NCBI RefSeq assembly: GCF_947179165.1
Contig: NC_077244.1
Coordinates: 9,488,449-9,552,448 of the forward strand
Source of the DNA: Solanum dulcamara
Taxonomy: Eukaryota; Streptophyta; Magnoliopsida; Solanales; Solanaceae
DNA: 64,000 nt
Direction of reading: 5' to 3'
Position numbers and translations under genes: made by a program. Each line of letters opens with the position of its first letter. The first letter of the stretch is position 1. Positions 47,440 to 58,139 of the stretch are shown piece by piece. The notes below the pieces were generated by a model, which saw nothing but the letters and a program-made list of their open reading frames with translations, was not told the DNA's origin and did not search any database.

Positions 47440-48060
47440 CTGTTGCAGGAGTTGAAGGAGTACATCTGGCATGTAAGGAATGTTGAAGGGAGTAGATGAG
47501 GCCCCTGCATGTGTGGCTGTTGTCCTCCTTTGTTTGAAGCTGTGTAGACCTGCATAAATAAGTAACCAAAGACCCAAACAAGTATGGAAGTTGTGAGGGC
47601 TGTTGCAGACCAGTAGGCAGCTTCTTGTTGCTTCCAAAGACAAAATGATCATCTCCTTTAAGGATATTTTATGTGCCTGCACATAACAAATAAAAGAGCA
47701 AAGAGCTGTAAGAGTCTTGTGGTGCAAAAGTGCTGTTGCAGGTATTGCAAATGCTGCCACGTGTAACTCCTCTATTTTCTCTCAACTTTAGGGTTTATTT
47801 TCTTTTGTTTTATGCTAAAGTTTTGGAGTATAAACTGAAGCTAAGTCATGATATACATGTATATTGGTGGTCCTAGGAGGCGACATGTGTCATCCCCTAA
47901 GGGGGACACGTGTCCTACCCCTATTCGGCCACTGTATATATGCAAGCAAGGAGAGGCTGCCACGTAGCAGTGGGGTCCACCTCCCCCAAGCAGGTGGGTT
48001 GCCTACTTGACCCCAAGCAGGTGGGTTACCTGCTTGCTTGAGGTGCTGCCACATGTAACT
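47440..48060. repeat. Short direct repeats in the G1 LTR
   Basis: CCAAGCAGGTGGGTT occurs twice near 47985-48030. The phrase GCTGCCACGTGTAACTCCTC (about 47752) recurs as GCTGCCACATGTAACTCCTC (about 48049). Open frames here (47350-47760 minus) lack any family motif. Confidence 0.65.
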
Positions 48061-48306
48061 CCTCTATTGGCTGCAACATGTCATCTTTTCCCCTTCCTCG
48101 TGGGTTCATAATCTCGTCTTATTTTAAGAGCCTATGTAATCCATGCTATGTAAGTTTGGTACGTACTCCAATAGATTAAGTATGTAAGACTTCTAAGTTA
48201 GTATATTATGTAGGTAAATCGAGTCCTACGACTCGTTACTTACACTCCAACTCCTTCCGACTTCTCCTGACCATATTTCCAACCTTCCCTACTATGGGGT
48301 ATCACA

Positions 48307-48496
48307 TTCTCCCTTTTTAGAGTTGTTTGATAGTTTCGTAGCTTAGGCGGCTCACATGATAACTTCTACGTAACTTAAGGAACATCTAGAGCTCAAGAGT
48401 GTGGGTAGTAACATCATTCCCCCTTTTAGAACATTCGTCCCTGAATGTTAAATAAAACTTCCCTGAAGACATTATACAGATTGTAGGGAGGTATAC
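48307..48496 (-). other. G1 polypurine tract and interior tail
   Basis: Minus strand AAAAAGGGAGAAT abuts the LTR. About 100 bases inward is GGGACGAATGTTCTAAAAGGGG, a pre-purine motif common to gypsy chromovirus ends. The interior ends abruptly at about 48496, where a plus-strand coding scrap begins. Confidence 0.65.
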
Positions 48497-48802
48497 TTAC
48501 CAGCTGACTTGGAAGTAGTACATCCAGTCTTCCATGTATCAATGCTTCATAAGTGTGTTGGTGACCCATCCCAAGTACATTCCATAGATGATATTTGAGT
48601 CAAAGAAAAATTAGACTATGAAGAGCAACCTATCGCCATCCTGGATCGGCAGATCAAAAGACTATGGACTAAGGATGTAGCTTCTGTTAAGGTGTTATGG
48701 CAGAATAGGAATTGTGAAGAAATGACCCGGGAAGCTGAAGAGGACATAAAACGCAAGTATCCATACCTATTCCCGATATCTACAGGTAACCCCAACTTCT
48801 GA
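48497..48802 (+). pseudogene. Gypsy integrase C-terminal / chromodomain-type scrap
   Basis: The plus-strand frame reads LPADLEVVHPVFHVSML, then KCVGDPS, LDYEEQPIAILDRQIKRL, DVASVKVLWQN, and finally EAEEDIKRKYPYLFP before a stop at 48800. It is the same region as the ChrA tail, but kept Trp in KVLWQN and with many different residues, so it is from another chromovirus. One in-frame stop is near 48594. Its orientation is opposite to G1 and ChrJ on either side, implying a rearrangement. Confidence 0.85.
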
Positions 48803-48839
48803 AACTTTTCTATTAATTACTTGGATGAAAGCGTGTGTA

Positions 48840-49399
48840 TTTCTTAACTCCACAACATCAACATAACAAAAATTAAGATAATAGATGAAAAGACTCATTT
48901 AGACATAAGCCTATCAAGAAACTCCATTTTTATGAACATTTAACCTCAAAGAAGGTGTAGGGCACATGGGTAGACTCAACCCATGCTTTGAGTAGCCTTA
49001 CATACCTTGGTGAAGACTTTGAAGGAACCTTGATGTTGGGTCTTCAATGGAAAGCTTAAACCTTAGAAATTCTTGAAGGCAATTTCTTATTGGAGATGGA
49101 TTGAGAGAGAAAATAGGATGTCTAGGGCTTTTTGGGAGAGGCAATGGACTGAAAATTATGGTCCAAATCGTGACCAAATCAGTGTATATATAATAAGGGA
49201 AAATGTCCATTTTTCCCTTCCTAAAAAATCAGGAAAAATGGGCTAAAATCCTCTTGGCGCTATAGTGGCGCGCCGCGCCACTGCAGCGCCAAGTCGAATA
49301 TAGTCTTAAAACCTGCACATCTCATAGTGGCGCATCGCGCCAAGGACCAAACTACTGAGGCTTGTTCATGGCGCTATAGTGGCGCATCGCGCCCTTGCA
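48840..49399 (-). repeat. ChrJ 3' LTR fragment
   Basis: Nearly identical to the matching part of the 5' LTR, from CTTAACTCCACAACATC to the GC-rich block (GGCGCATCGCGCCCTTGCAG). It begins and ends abruptly. Confidence 0.92.
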
Positions 49400-50905
49400 G
49401 AAACTCTCAATTTCCTAGAAACTCTCCTTGCAAGCATCGGAGCATTGGAACTTGGCCTTCTTTTGGGTCAGCTTGGTCATTGGTGATGATATGGATGAGA
49501 ATCCTTCTACAAACCTTCGATAATAGCCAGCCAAACCCAAGAAGCTGCTTATATCTATTGGGGATGTGGGTCTGGGCCAATTTTTCACTGCCTCAATCTT
49601 CTGCGCATCAACCTGAATACCATCTCCAGATATAATGTGGCTGAGAAAAGCCACTTATTCAAGACAAAATTCACATTTGGAGAACTTTGCATACAATACC
49701 TGGTCTTTCAAAGTTTGCAAGACGACTCTAAGATGATAGGCGTGCTCCTCCTCATTCTTGGAGTAAACCAAAATATCATCAATGAATACAATCACAAACA
49801 TATAAAGATATAGCTTAAATACTCAATTCATGAGATCCATAAAAGTTGCAGGGGCGTTGGTCAACCCAAAGGACATAACCAAGAACTCAAAATGGCCATA
49901 ACGGGTCTGAAAAGCTGTCCTTGGGATGTCACACTCCCTCACCTTCAATTGATGGTAACCCAATCTTAGTTCTATCTTTGAGAAACAAGTGGCACCCTGA
50001 AGTTGATCAAATAAATTATCTATTTTAGGGAGAGGGTATTTGTTCTTTATGGTGACCTTGTTTAGTTGCCTGTACTCAATACGCATTCTAAGGGACCCAT
50101 CTTTCTTTAGCATGAATAGGATGGGAGCAGCCCATGGTGAGACACTCGGCCTAATAAATCCCTTATCTAACAAGTACTTCAACTGTTCTTTCAACTCTTT
50201 CAACTCAGCAGCAGCCATTCTATATGGAGGGATAGAGATAGGCTGGGTACCAGGAAGGACATCGATCCCAAAGTCGATCTCCCTATCAGGAGAGACTCTG
50301 GGAAGATCTTCAGGAAAGACTTCAGGAAACTCATTGACAATCGGGACCGACTCAAGGGATGGAGACTCAATACTGTCATCTTTCACTAGGATGATGTGAT
50401 AAATACACCCTTTTGAGATTAGTTTTCTGGCCCTAAGATAGGAAATAAACTTACTCTTAGGTATGACAAAACTACCCTTCCACTCTATAACAGCCTCATT
50501 CAAGAATTTGAACTTGACAATTTGAGTCCTACAATCAATAGAGGCATAACAGACATAAAGCCAGTCCATGCCAAGGATCACATCAAAATCAACCATGTCT
50601 AACTCAACTAAGTCAGCTAAGGTATCCCTGTGATGGATTAACACAGTGCAATCTCTATAGACTCTCTTAGCTAAGATAGAATCATCGACAGGAGTAGCTA
50701 CACTGAAAGGCTCAAGAAGACATTCAGGAATTTTATTGAACTTACTAGCCACGTAAGGAGTCACAAAAGATAGTGTAGCACCCGGATCCATCAAAATAGA
50801 ACAATCAAGAGAAGAGACTCGAATCATACCCGTTATGAAGTTTGGGGAGTTCTCCTGATCTTGGTGACTACTCATGGAATGTAGACGGTTTGTACCTCTT
50901 CTCAT
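49400..50905 (-). pseudogene. ChrJ protease, reverse transcriptase and start of RNase H
   Basis: Minus strand. A single long frame (49823-50905) carries the protease region ([30 protein letters not shown]) fused to the reverse transcriptase ([67 protein letters not shown]). After a stop at about 49820 the catalytic box is intact (FIDD, about 49771-49791), unlike ChrA. The connection domain follows at 49415-49654 (FLSHIISGDGIQVD, FLGLAGYYRRFVEGFS). It ends at the deletion junction. Confidence 0.92.
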
Positions 50906-50979
50906 ACCTGGAGTAGTTCCCCTCTGATTACCCCTAGCTGGTGGTGCGCTGGTCGAATACTAGGACCTATTGCCCCATG

Positions 50980-52103
50980 TTAGACATTCACTCTGAAAAT
51001 GGCCCACCTGGCCACATTTATAACAACCCTTATCTCCTTCTCTACACTCTCCCAAGTGGAGCTTACTGCACTTGCCGCATGGTGGCTTCCATTTCGAATC
51101 TTGACCCATGCTAGCCTGGGATTGAGAACCCTGGGATATGAAATTCTAGTGACTCTGTCCTTGCCAATCATACCTACTATGCGGCATAGGTGTACATGCG
51201 ATGGACGAGGCATAGTTGGAAGACCTCTTTTGGAAGAACTTATTGCCTTTTTTGCCTCTATTCATTCTCATGTCCCACTGATTTTGCATTCTTGCTCAGA
51301 TTCTCCTCCCTGACTTTTCTCTTCTTATCCTCCACCTGTTAAGCATACACTATTAATCTTGAAATATCCATGTCGGAGATCAATAATGCCACTTTGCACT
51401 CCTTCTTCACATGTATTCCTAATCCGGAGACAAATTTTCTCATCTTCGACCTCATATCTGGGATCATCTCTGGAGCATATCTGGACAGCTGGATAAACTT
51501 TAGACTATACTCTTTAACGGTCATACCCTCTTGTTTCAAATTCACAAATTCTTTCTCCTTCGCTTCCCTCAATTCTCTGGGAAAGAAGTGGTAAAGAAAG
51601 GATCCCTCGAACTCGTCCCAAATAGCAGGCTTAGCATCCTCACCTCTACTTTGTTCCCACTGATTATACTAGATGTTTGCCACCTCCTTTAGCTAATAAG
51701 ACACCAACTCAACCCCCTCGATCTCCATAGCAAGCATAGCTTTCAGGATCTTTCACATCTCATTAATAAAATTCTAGGGGTCTTCATCAACCTTAGAACC
51801 CGTGAATGCCGGCGGATTAATTCTCAGAAAGTCTTGAATTCTTGTGGCAGCAGATGACTCTTGGGAACTAGAGCTAAGAGTTGGCGAACTCTGGTTACCA
51901 TTGCGGGCACTCACTAATTGAGTGAGCATGGCAATTGCTCCTTAAAAATTTGCCTCCGAGGTTTGTGCAGGCGAAGTAGTAGACACTTGAGGTGCCTTAG
52001 CATACCTTGTAGGTCAGACCCTGTTCCTCGATGGGCGCATTTCTGACTGTGGAATCTCTGTGTTATCGGTATTTCTCTGGTTGGCAGTACATTTAGGAGG
52101 CAT
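50980..52103 (-). pseudogene. ChrJ gag
   Basis: Minus strand. The ATG at 52103 (MPPKCTANQRN) aligns with ChrA gag. The capsid part at 51339-51572 has EFVNLKQEGMTVKEYSLKF and LSRYAPEMIPDMRSK. A knuckle CYKCGQVGHFQSEC lies at about 50990-51030, in better shape than in ChrA. Multiple stops occur between 51580 and 52100. Confidence 0.88.
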
Positions 52104-52298
52104 TATCAATAAAGTATAACGCACGAATTAGAAAGGAAGTTTTATAGAGTTTAACTCTATTGCACGAGTTCAGAGTATGAAAGAAGTGAAACAACTCTTA
52201 ATGTCTTATAGCCTCCTGATTATGAGTGTGGTGCACAACACACCCAAAAGCAAGACTCTACTAGACACGGATTCATAGACTCCCTAGGACTCTTGAAC

Positions 52299-52312
52299 TC
52301 TGTGCTCTGATA
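52299..52312 (-). other. ChrJ primer binding site
   Basis: Minus strand TGGTATCAGAGCAC, just after the 5' LTR end (plus strand GTGCTCTGATACCA). Confidence 0.85.
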
Positions 52313-52684
52313 CCATATTTGTCACACCTCGGGAGGGTACCCTAGACGTGACCGGCACTTGAAAGCCATTTCTAGCCTTCAAGTGAACCACTTGGTCCAG
52401 TCACACTATCATTTAGTCACATTTTATCAGCGGAAGACTCAATCATAAGGATACTATTCATAATTTAGGGTCAATGGCCAAACAAATACCCAATTAATAA
52501 CTAACTAGAATAAAACTAGTCAAAATGGACAATTCAACACTTCCACACTCTAGTCTATGAAGCCTCTATCAACAATCCAAGAGGTGCCAATGACAAGTCC
52601 ATAGCTACCAACAATCAAAATAAAGGAAACAAAACAAAGATATAAAGATAATCTCGGTATCCTCCAGAAACTGAGAGGACTCAC

Positions 52685-52797
52685 CAACTAGCTGAAAGTG
52701 AGAAGATCTTCAATGGTGCATCGGTTGATGATCTCTAGTACCTGTCTCTGCATCATGAAATGATGCAGGCCAAATGGCGTCAGTACATGGAATGTAC
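52685..52797 (-). other. Conserved palindromes and exon-like block (ChrJ 5' LTR)
   Basis: Arms CTGCATCAT/ATGATGCAG (52748-52768) make a perfect 9-bp stem with a GAA loop. GTACATGGAATGTAC at 52783-52797. The exon-like block of 63 nt is flanked on the minus strand by GATGCAG and GTGAGTC. Confidence 0.62.
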
Positions 52798-54044
52798 GAG
52801 TATGTAAAATGGTCAGATGAAACAAACATCAAGGAAGAATCAAATCAACTCGAAATCTCAACTAAAGAGAAAGAACAACTCAATCAAGTATCCTAAGTCT
52901 AATTAGGGATATGATTTAGACGGGACCAATCACATACAATTCAACCCAATCTGACTCAGAGTACTATCAAGACCTATATGGGAGTTTCTCTTATCCGACA
53001 ACTATCACTTATGAGCCAGTGATAGTACAATAAGCCGACGTTGTTTCTACGTCTGTTCATACCTTGCCAGGGTATGAATAAATCAACCAATCATGGATAC
53101 ATATCCAACCAAGTCCTATCATGTCAGGACAATAATTTGGGAAGCATCCAACTTTTACAGTTCAATTCCCTCCTACGTTTGGCGACGTAGTTATTTGATT
53201 TAAGTTATTACTTGCTATTACCCAATTCGGTGCTCGATACTCCTCACAAGACTCAATGCTCATAAAACTCCATCCAATCAACTCAATCAAATCATATCGA
53301 CAAGTCTCATTTGGAACCTTATCATATCATCAATTCTATCACAATCAAACCTCCTCCAATCATACTATCCGATCAATCTCAATCGTATCTTTCAACTGAA
53401 ATTTAAAAATGCATTTATAACATCATACAATCCTATCCAATCATTCCTCTATTCATTTAGCAAATCTTTCCGAGACTCATCAAGACTCCAAGGTTCTAAA
53501 TCAATAATTTAGGGTAATCAACATATTTAAGAAAATTAACATATTTAAAGAAATCAACTTAGTTAAGAAAATCAACAAGATATGTTTAACTACTCATATC
53601 AATCAAATCATACCAATATGTAGCACATCACTTTCTTAACTCCACAACATCAACTTAACAAAAATTAAGATAATAGATGAAAAGACTCATTTGGACATAA
53701 GCCTATCAAGAAACTCCATTTTTATGAACATTTAACCTCAAAGAAGGTGTAGGGCACATGGGTAGACTCAACCCATGCTTTGAGTAGCCTTACATACCTT
53801 GGTGAAGACTTTGAAGGAATCTTGATGTTGGGTCTTCAATGGAAAGCTTGAACCTTAGAAATTCTTGAAGGCAATTTCTTATTGGAGATGGATTGAGAGA
53901 GAAAAGAGGATGTCTAGGGATTTTTGAGAGAGGCAATGGACTGAAAATTATGGTCCAAATCGTGACCAAATCAGTGTATATATAATAAGGGAAAATGTCC
54001 AATTTGCCCTTCCTCAAAAATCTGGAAAAACGGGCTAAAATCCT

Positions 54045-54345
54045 CCTAGCGCTATAGTGGCGCGCCGCGCCACTGCAGCGCCAAGTCGAATATAGGCTTA
54101 AAACCTGCACATCTCATAGTGGCGCATCGCGCCAAGGACCAAACTACTGAGGCTTGTTCATGGCGCTATAGTGGCGCATCGCGCCCTTGCAGCGCCAAGC
54201 CTAAATTTCCTGGGTTCTGGAAAATGGGCTTAAAAACCCTGCACATCTAATAGTGGCGCATTGCGCCAAGGACCAAACTACTGAGGCTTGTTCCTGGCGC
54301 AATAATGGCGCATCGCGCCACTGCGGCGCCAAGCCCAGGTTTTCC
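54045..54345 (-). repeat. GC-rich GGCGC hairpin block (ChrJ 5' LTR)
   Basis: Three rounds of GGCGCTATAGTGGCGC(G/A)-type arms with the CCAAGGACCAAACTACTGAGGC spacer theme. Confidence 0.85.
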
Positions 54346-54748
54346 TCAGTTATGGTCCAGGCCTGAAATTCCTACAACACTAGTCCATCGTAAGATAGGC
54401 ATAACATTTGACTCCGAACTCCAAAAAATGCAATCTTGGTTGCATTGGAAAGAAGACTCAAAGACCTTTAATTTAATAGGTCATGGGACACCCAGTTCGT
54501 TACATTCAAAAAGATAAGGTCGTTGGAAGTCGACCCTTATACAAACTCATTCGGAAACTTAGCCAAGACGAGTTCTTTGGACTTGGCTTGGTTCTAGGGG
54601 TCCCTCATGACCCTAAATCACATCCAACACTCTCCAATTTCTTAGGAATTGGTCCTAACTCATGCATGCACTTTACAATCGTCTAGTACGATCCTATACA
54701 TACACGAAGAACGGTCCAAATCTTAGTAAAAGTTTTGAGGGTGTTACA

Positions 54749-55929
54749 TCAATTTTGTCACACAGAACAGAAAGGGGTTGACTAATTCCTGATTCCACTA
54801 AGAACTTGAAGCAGAATCCTATGTCAGATATCATTGCTATATTGAAATGCATTGTAATAAACTCTAGAAGTAGTATTCTGTTTCGCATAATAAACAACAA
54901 AATGTCATTTCATAAAATTTACATAGAATATGAAAAAGCTTCACCATATTACTTAATGGTTTGAGGGGAAAATGAGCACAGAAAATAAAAGTAGAACCAA
55001 TAGATCGAGGGTAAATACATACCTGACGATTTTTTGTCATCCAATAACGAAAGTTAGACACATAATTGATATCATTTATATAAGTTGTTTAATGAGCAAA
55101 ATTCAATATAAGTTCATGATTAGTGTTAATTGATACTTAATAATGGGAAAAAAAAGGTTTGACAATAGCTATCAATTATTTAATATTTATATAATAGGAT
55201 TTCATTAAGTTACATAACTACTAATTAATCTTTAAATTGCCTATATTCATCAGAAATGTGAAAAGTTTTGCATGTTATTAACCAATATCATTCTTATTAT
55301 TAGTGCAAACCAAATGTATGTTGGAAAGCAATATGTTAAAGAAATAATTCAGCTTGCAATAAAATGATTTTATTCAAAAGTTAAGCAAAAAATTGACCAT
55401 ATTCATGTCAAAAGTTTTTTTACGTATTAATCATATGTTATTAACCGGTCACTTTGTAACTTAGATGAATATGGTCACTTCGTGACTCTTTAGCTTGCAA
55501 TTAAGTTAGGAGGTGAAAAGGTTGGGAACATATATTGATTAATTAATATTTAACTTATTAGATATTTTATAACATTTTTAATTAAGTAGAAGGGAAAAAT
55601 AGTAATCCAACTTTGAAGTTAGGATTTCCCACTTTTAATAATATATGATTTATGAATGAAAAGTCACTCATCTATTACAGGGGATTTCATTGATATAAGA
55701 AAGTGGAAGTGTTCTTTATTTCTCAATTACAAGAGTCTATAAATAGTTAAAATTATTAATAACAGAAAACCTCTATTAATTCTAATTATTCTGATCTAAA
55801 CATTCTCCATTAATCCTCAAGTGGTCAAGAAGAGAAGGAAACAATTTATTAACTCCTAAACAATAGCAACAAACAAACCACTGCGCCACAAATTAGCTAG
55901 TTGTCAAAGTTCATGTAAAAATAAATAAA
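54749..55929. other. A/T-rich sequence with a weak exon-like signal
   Basis: Minus-strand frames at 54694-54900 and 54864-55061 overlap. The second meets a donor-like CAGGTATGTA (near 55020) on the minus strand, which could be the end of an exon of an unrecognised gene. I find no family motif. The rest is A/T-rich and shows nothing I can support. Confidence 0.3.
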
Positions 55930-57089
55930 TAAGGTTATTGCAATAATTTCTTATCAAAAAATTGGTATACATTCATCACAGATTATTGATTTTAGTAAAA
56001 ACAATCGTAAGAGGTTTTTACAATCTTTTAGAATCATTGAGACAAGAAAATTAATTCAGTTTAATAATCACTAGTTATATATAAATTAATTTACATAACT
56101 TCACGGAATGTTACTAGTTGATTATTTCTCAGTGAGACAAATATCATTACAAACAAAGACACATTTAGACAAGAGTGCCTTTGAGGAACTTTGCAAAGAA
56201 AATCATGCAACTTTGGATGATATTCAAAAACAGGAAAAAAATAACTTGAAAGAAATCGTAGACATGGACGATATATCATTATTGATTTTTTCCAAAATTG
56301 TGGCATATTTGGAATTTTGAAGTTGTGGCCCTTTAGGCTCCAAGCTCCTATAAAATCATAGAAAATAAAAACAAAAATTAAAATATTTATACAAAATTTC
56401 TCATGGGTCAATTTGAGTTTCATATCATCTCAATTTTTAAAAGGGATAGTTTCAAATATATACTAGAAAGTAATCAATTCACAAAAAATCAGCTCAAAAC
56501 GATTCACATTTGCAGTACATTAACTTTTTAAATCAAGCAAACTTTCAAACTCTAATTATGGATTGATCATGGAAGAAGTAAGGAAGACTAAAAGAAGCAA
56601 AGATACAAAAAAGAAGGAGGAGGAGGAGAGAAGCCATTAAAGGCTAAAGCAGATGGAAGAAGAAGAAGTGGATTCGGCGAATTCTGCTAATTTTTATAAA
56701 TTGGGCTAGTTTTCTCGTAAAGAAAATGGTTGACTGACCACTTTGCCTAATTTCTCCTGTTTAAATGGGTTGAACTAAGCTGGTGAAAATGAACTCAGGT
56801 AAAAAATAATCAGGTTATTTACCCGCTCAAATATAAACGGGTTAATTTTTCCACCCTTAATCTTAACAAAGCTCTCTAGCTAGTTGGACTAGTTTGTTGG
56901 TCTTTAATTTTTCTCCTTTTGCAACATAACTTATGAATAAGTTCTTTAGAAATTGAAAGCACGCGGGGCAAAACTTGGATATGATATATAAATTTATCCC
57001 TTGAAAAAAAGTTATTTGTTATAAGGACATAAATTAAAGAGCAAAAATATCCAAAGACAATATATGAATAAGCTGTTTAGGGAATCCCA

Positions 57090-57240
57090 ATTAGAGGTGG
57101 GTGGCTGAAGGATGGGTATGAGAACTCGCGATACAAGACTTGACAAAGTTGTGATCTTGTCGTGTCAAAGTGTTCCAAACTTTACAAACACATTTGAATT
57201 GCATGAGAGATTTGAAAAGTATTCATGTTAGTTTCTTGAA
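57090..57240 (-). pseudogene. F-box-like gene fragment
   Basis: Minus strand reads SLMQFKCVCKVWNTL, NFVKSCIASSH and PSATHL, the same segment as at 262-380. Only about 120 bp is clearly related. The sequence upstream of SLMQF also resembles that at 381-431. Non-functional. Confidence 0.6.
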
Positions 57241-57635
57241 TACTATATCATGTCCGACTTGACCCATAAAATGATGTAATTTCTTCCTCATCCATCCACG
57301 GCGCCGTTTTTGGATTTTTTAAAATTTTCTTTAGCAACAATAATATAATTGTCGTTATATTATATTTAGCGGCAATAATAAATATGAGTATCTAAACCCA
57401 CACTCTACATAAATGCCGCTAAAACTTTAGTGACTGTGGATGCAATGACATTAACTCAATTGCCGCTAAATATTTTTTTGGAAAAGAAAAATTTATTGCC
57501 ACTAAATGTCTCTTTTGTTGTAATGTATATTTTTCTCACTGAGAAATAATCAACGCATAACATTTCGTGAAGTTAAATAAATTAATTGATACATAACTAG
57601 TGATGATTAAACTGAAATAAATTTTTTGACTTAAT

Positions 57636-57795
57636 GGTGCTGAAAGATACTAAAAATCTCTTACGATTATTTTTACTAAAATCAATAATCTTGATATGTA
57701 TATATACCAATTTATGGTGCTGAAAGATACTAAAAATCTCTTACGATTATTTTTACTAAAATCAATAATCTTGATATGTATATATACCAATTTAT
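57636..57795. repeat. 80-bp tandem duplication in the right arm
   Basis: Two essentially identical 80-bp units (starting GGTGCTGAAAGATAC at 57636 and 57716). The left arm of the inverted repeat has a single, diverged unit, so the duplication is later than the inverted repeat. Confidence 0.92.
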
Positions 57796-58139
57796 GGATC
57801 TCAAATTATTGCAATGACCTTATTTTTTTTTACATATACTTATTGAATTTTACTTATACAATGTCTATCGACAACTGGCTAATTTTAGGGGTAGTGATTT
57901 GTTTGTTGCTATTGTATAGGAGTTAAATAAGTTGTTTCCTTGTCTTTTGGCCACAAGAGGATTAGGGGAGTCAGTTTACATCTGAATAATTAGGATTAAT
58001 AGACATGTGTATTCTGTTATTTGTAGTTTTTATCTATTTATGGACTCGTGTAATTGAGAAATAGAGAGCACTTCCACTTGCAGATTATTTTCCTTTATTG
58101 ATGCTTTTGATTTCGATCAATTTCATCTTAGGGAGATCA

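Larger units (their letters stand above)
34419..48306 (-). mobile_element. G1: long LTR of a second element, inserted in Cop2 and split by ChrA
   Basis: Left end (plus strand) TATCATGACCC and right end GGGGTATCACA are diverged forms of TGTCATGACCC...TGATACCCC LTR ends. Without ChrA the LTR is about 3.95 kb (34419-35138 plus 45077-48306). On the right a purine tract (minus AAAAAGGGAGAAT, 48307-48319) and an interior tail follow, so this is a 3' LTR, not a solo LTR. The matching 5' LTR is not in the window. Lineage is unresolved; long LTRs and the pre-purine motif (GACGAATGTTCTAAAAGGGGG) resemble gypsy chromoviruses. Confidence 0.72.
48840..54748 (-). mobile_element. ChrJ: internally deleted L-family chromovirus
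   Basis: Minus strand. The 5' LTR (52320-54748), primer site, gag, protease and reverse transcriptase are present. At 49399/49400 the start of RNase H is joined straight to an internal piece of the 3' LTR (48840-49399, equal to about 53629-54189 of the 5' LTR). Integrase, chromodomain tail, polypurine tract and both ends of the 3' LTR are gone. No TSD can be read; the right flank is TCAAT. Confidence 0.9.
52320..54748 (-). repeat. ChrJ 5' LTR
   Basis: Plus-strand ends TGTCACACCTCGGG and GGGTGTTACA, 2429 bp. Exon-like block 52685-52747, hairpin 52748-52768, palindrome 52783-52797, TATA region near 53975, GC-rich block 54045-54345. Confidence 0.92.
55930..57825. repeat. Long imperfect inverted repeat with CACTA-like inner ends
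   Basis: Left arm 55930-56172 and right arm 57495-57825 are reverse complements over more than 200 bp with moderate divergence. Shared blocks include GATTATTGATTTTAGTAAAA, TCACTAGTTAT and GATTATTTCTCAGTGAGA. Inside each arm the sequence runs into CATTACAA(A)CAAA-GA-ACATTTAG, like the CACTACAAnAAA end of CACTA transposons. Near the right inner end TTGCCGCTAA/TTAGCGGCAA motifs repeat in both orientations (57390-57510), as in CACTA subterminal regions. No transposase is visible. The central 1.3 kb has no gene apart from an F-box scrap. Confidence 0.65.

Noticed and set aside
47350..47760. A 136-codon minus-strand ORF that might be a host gene.
   Set aside because: It lies in the G1 LTR, overlaps another frame and has no recognisable domain.
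37741..52103. An endogenous plant pararetrovirus (caulimovirid) as the source of the reverse transcriptases.
   Set aside because: Paired LTRs, TSD, integrase and chromodomain-type tails place them in Ty3/gypsy; no movement-protein motif is seen.
20706..52312. TGGTATCAGAGCC sites as tRNA gene pieces.
   Set aside because: They are primer binding sites next to LTRs; no cloverleaf surrounds them. I found no tRNA or rRNA gene in the window.
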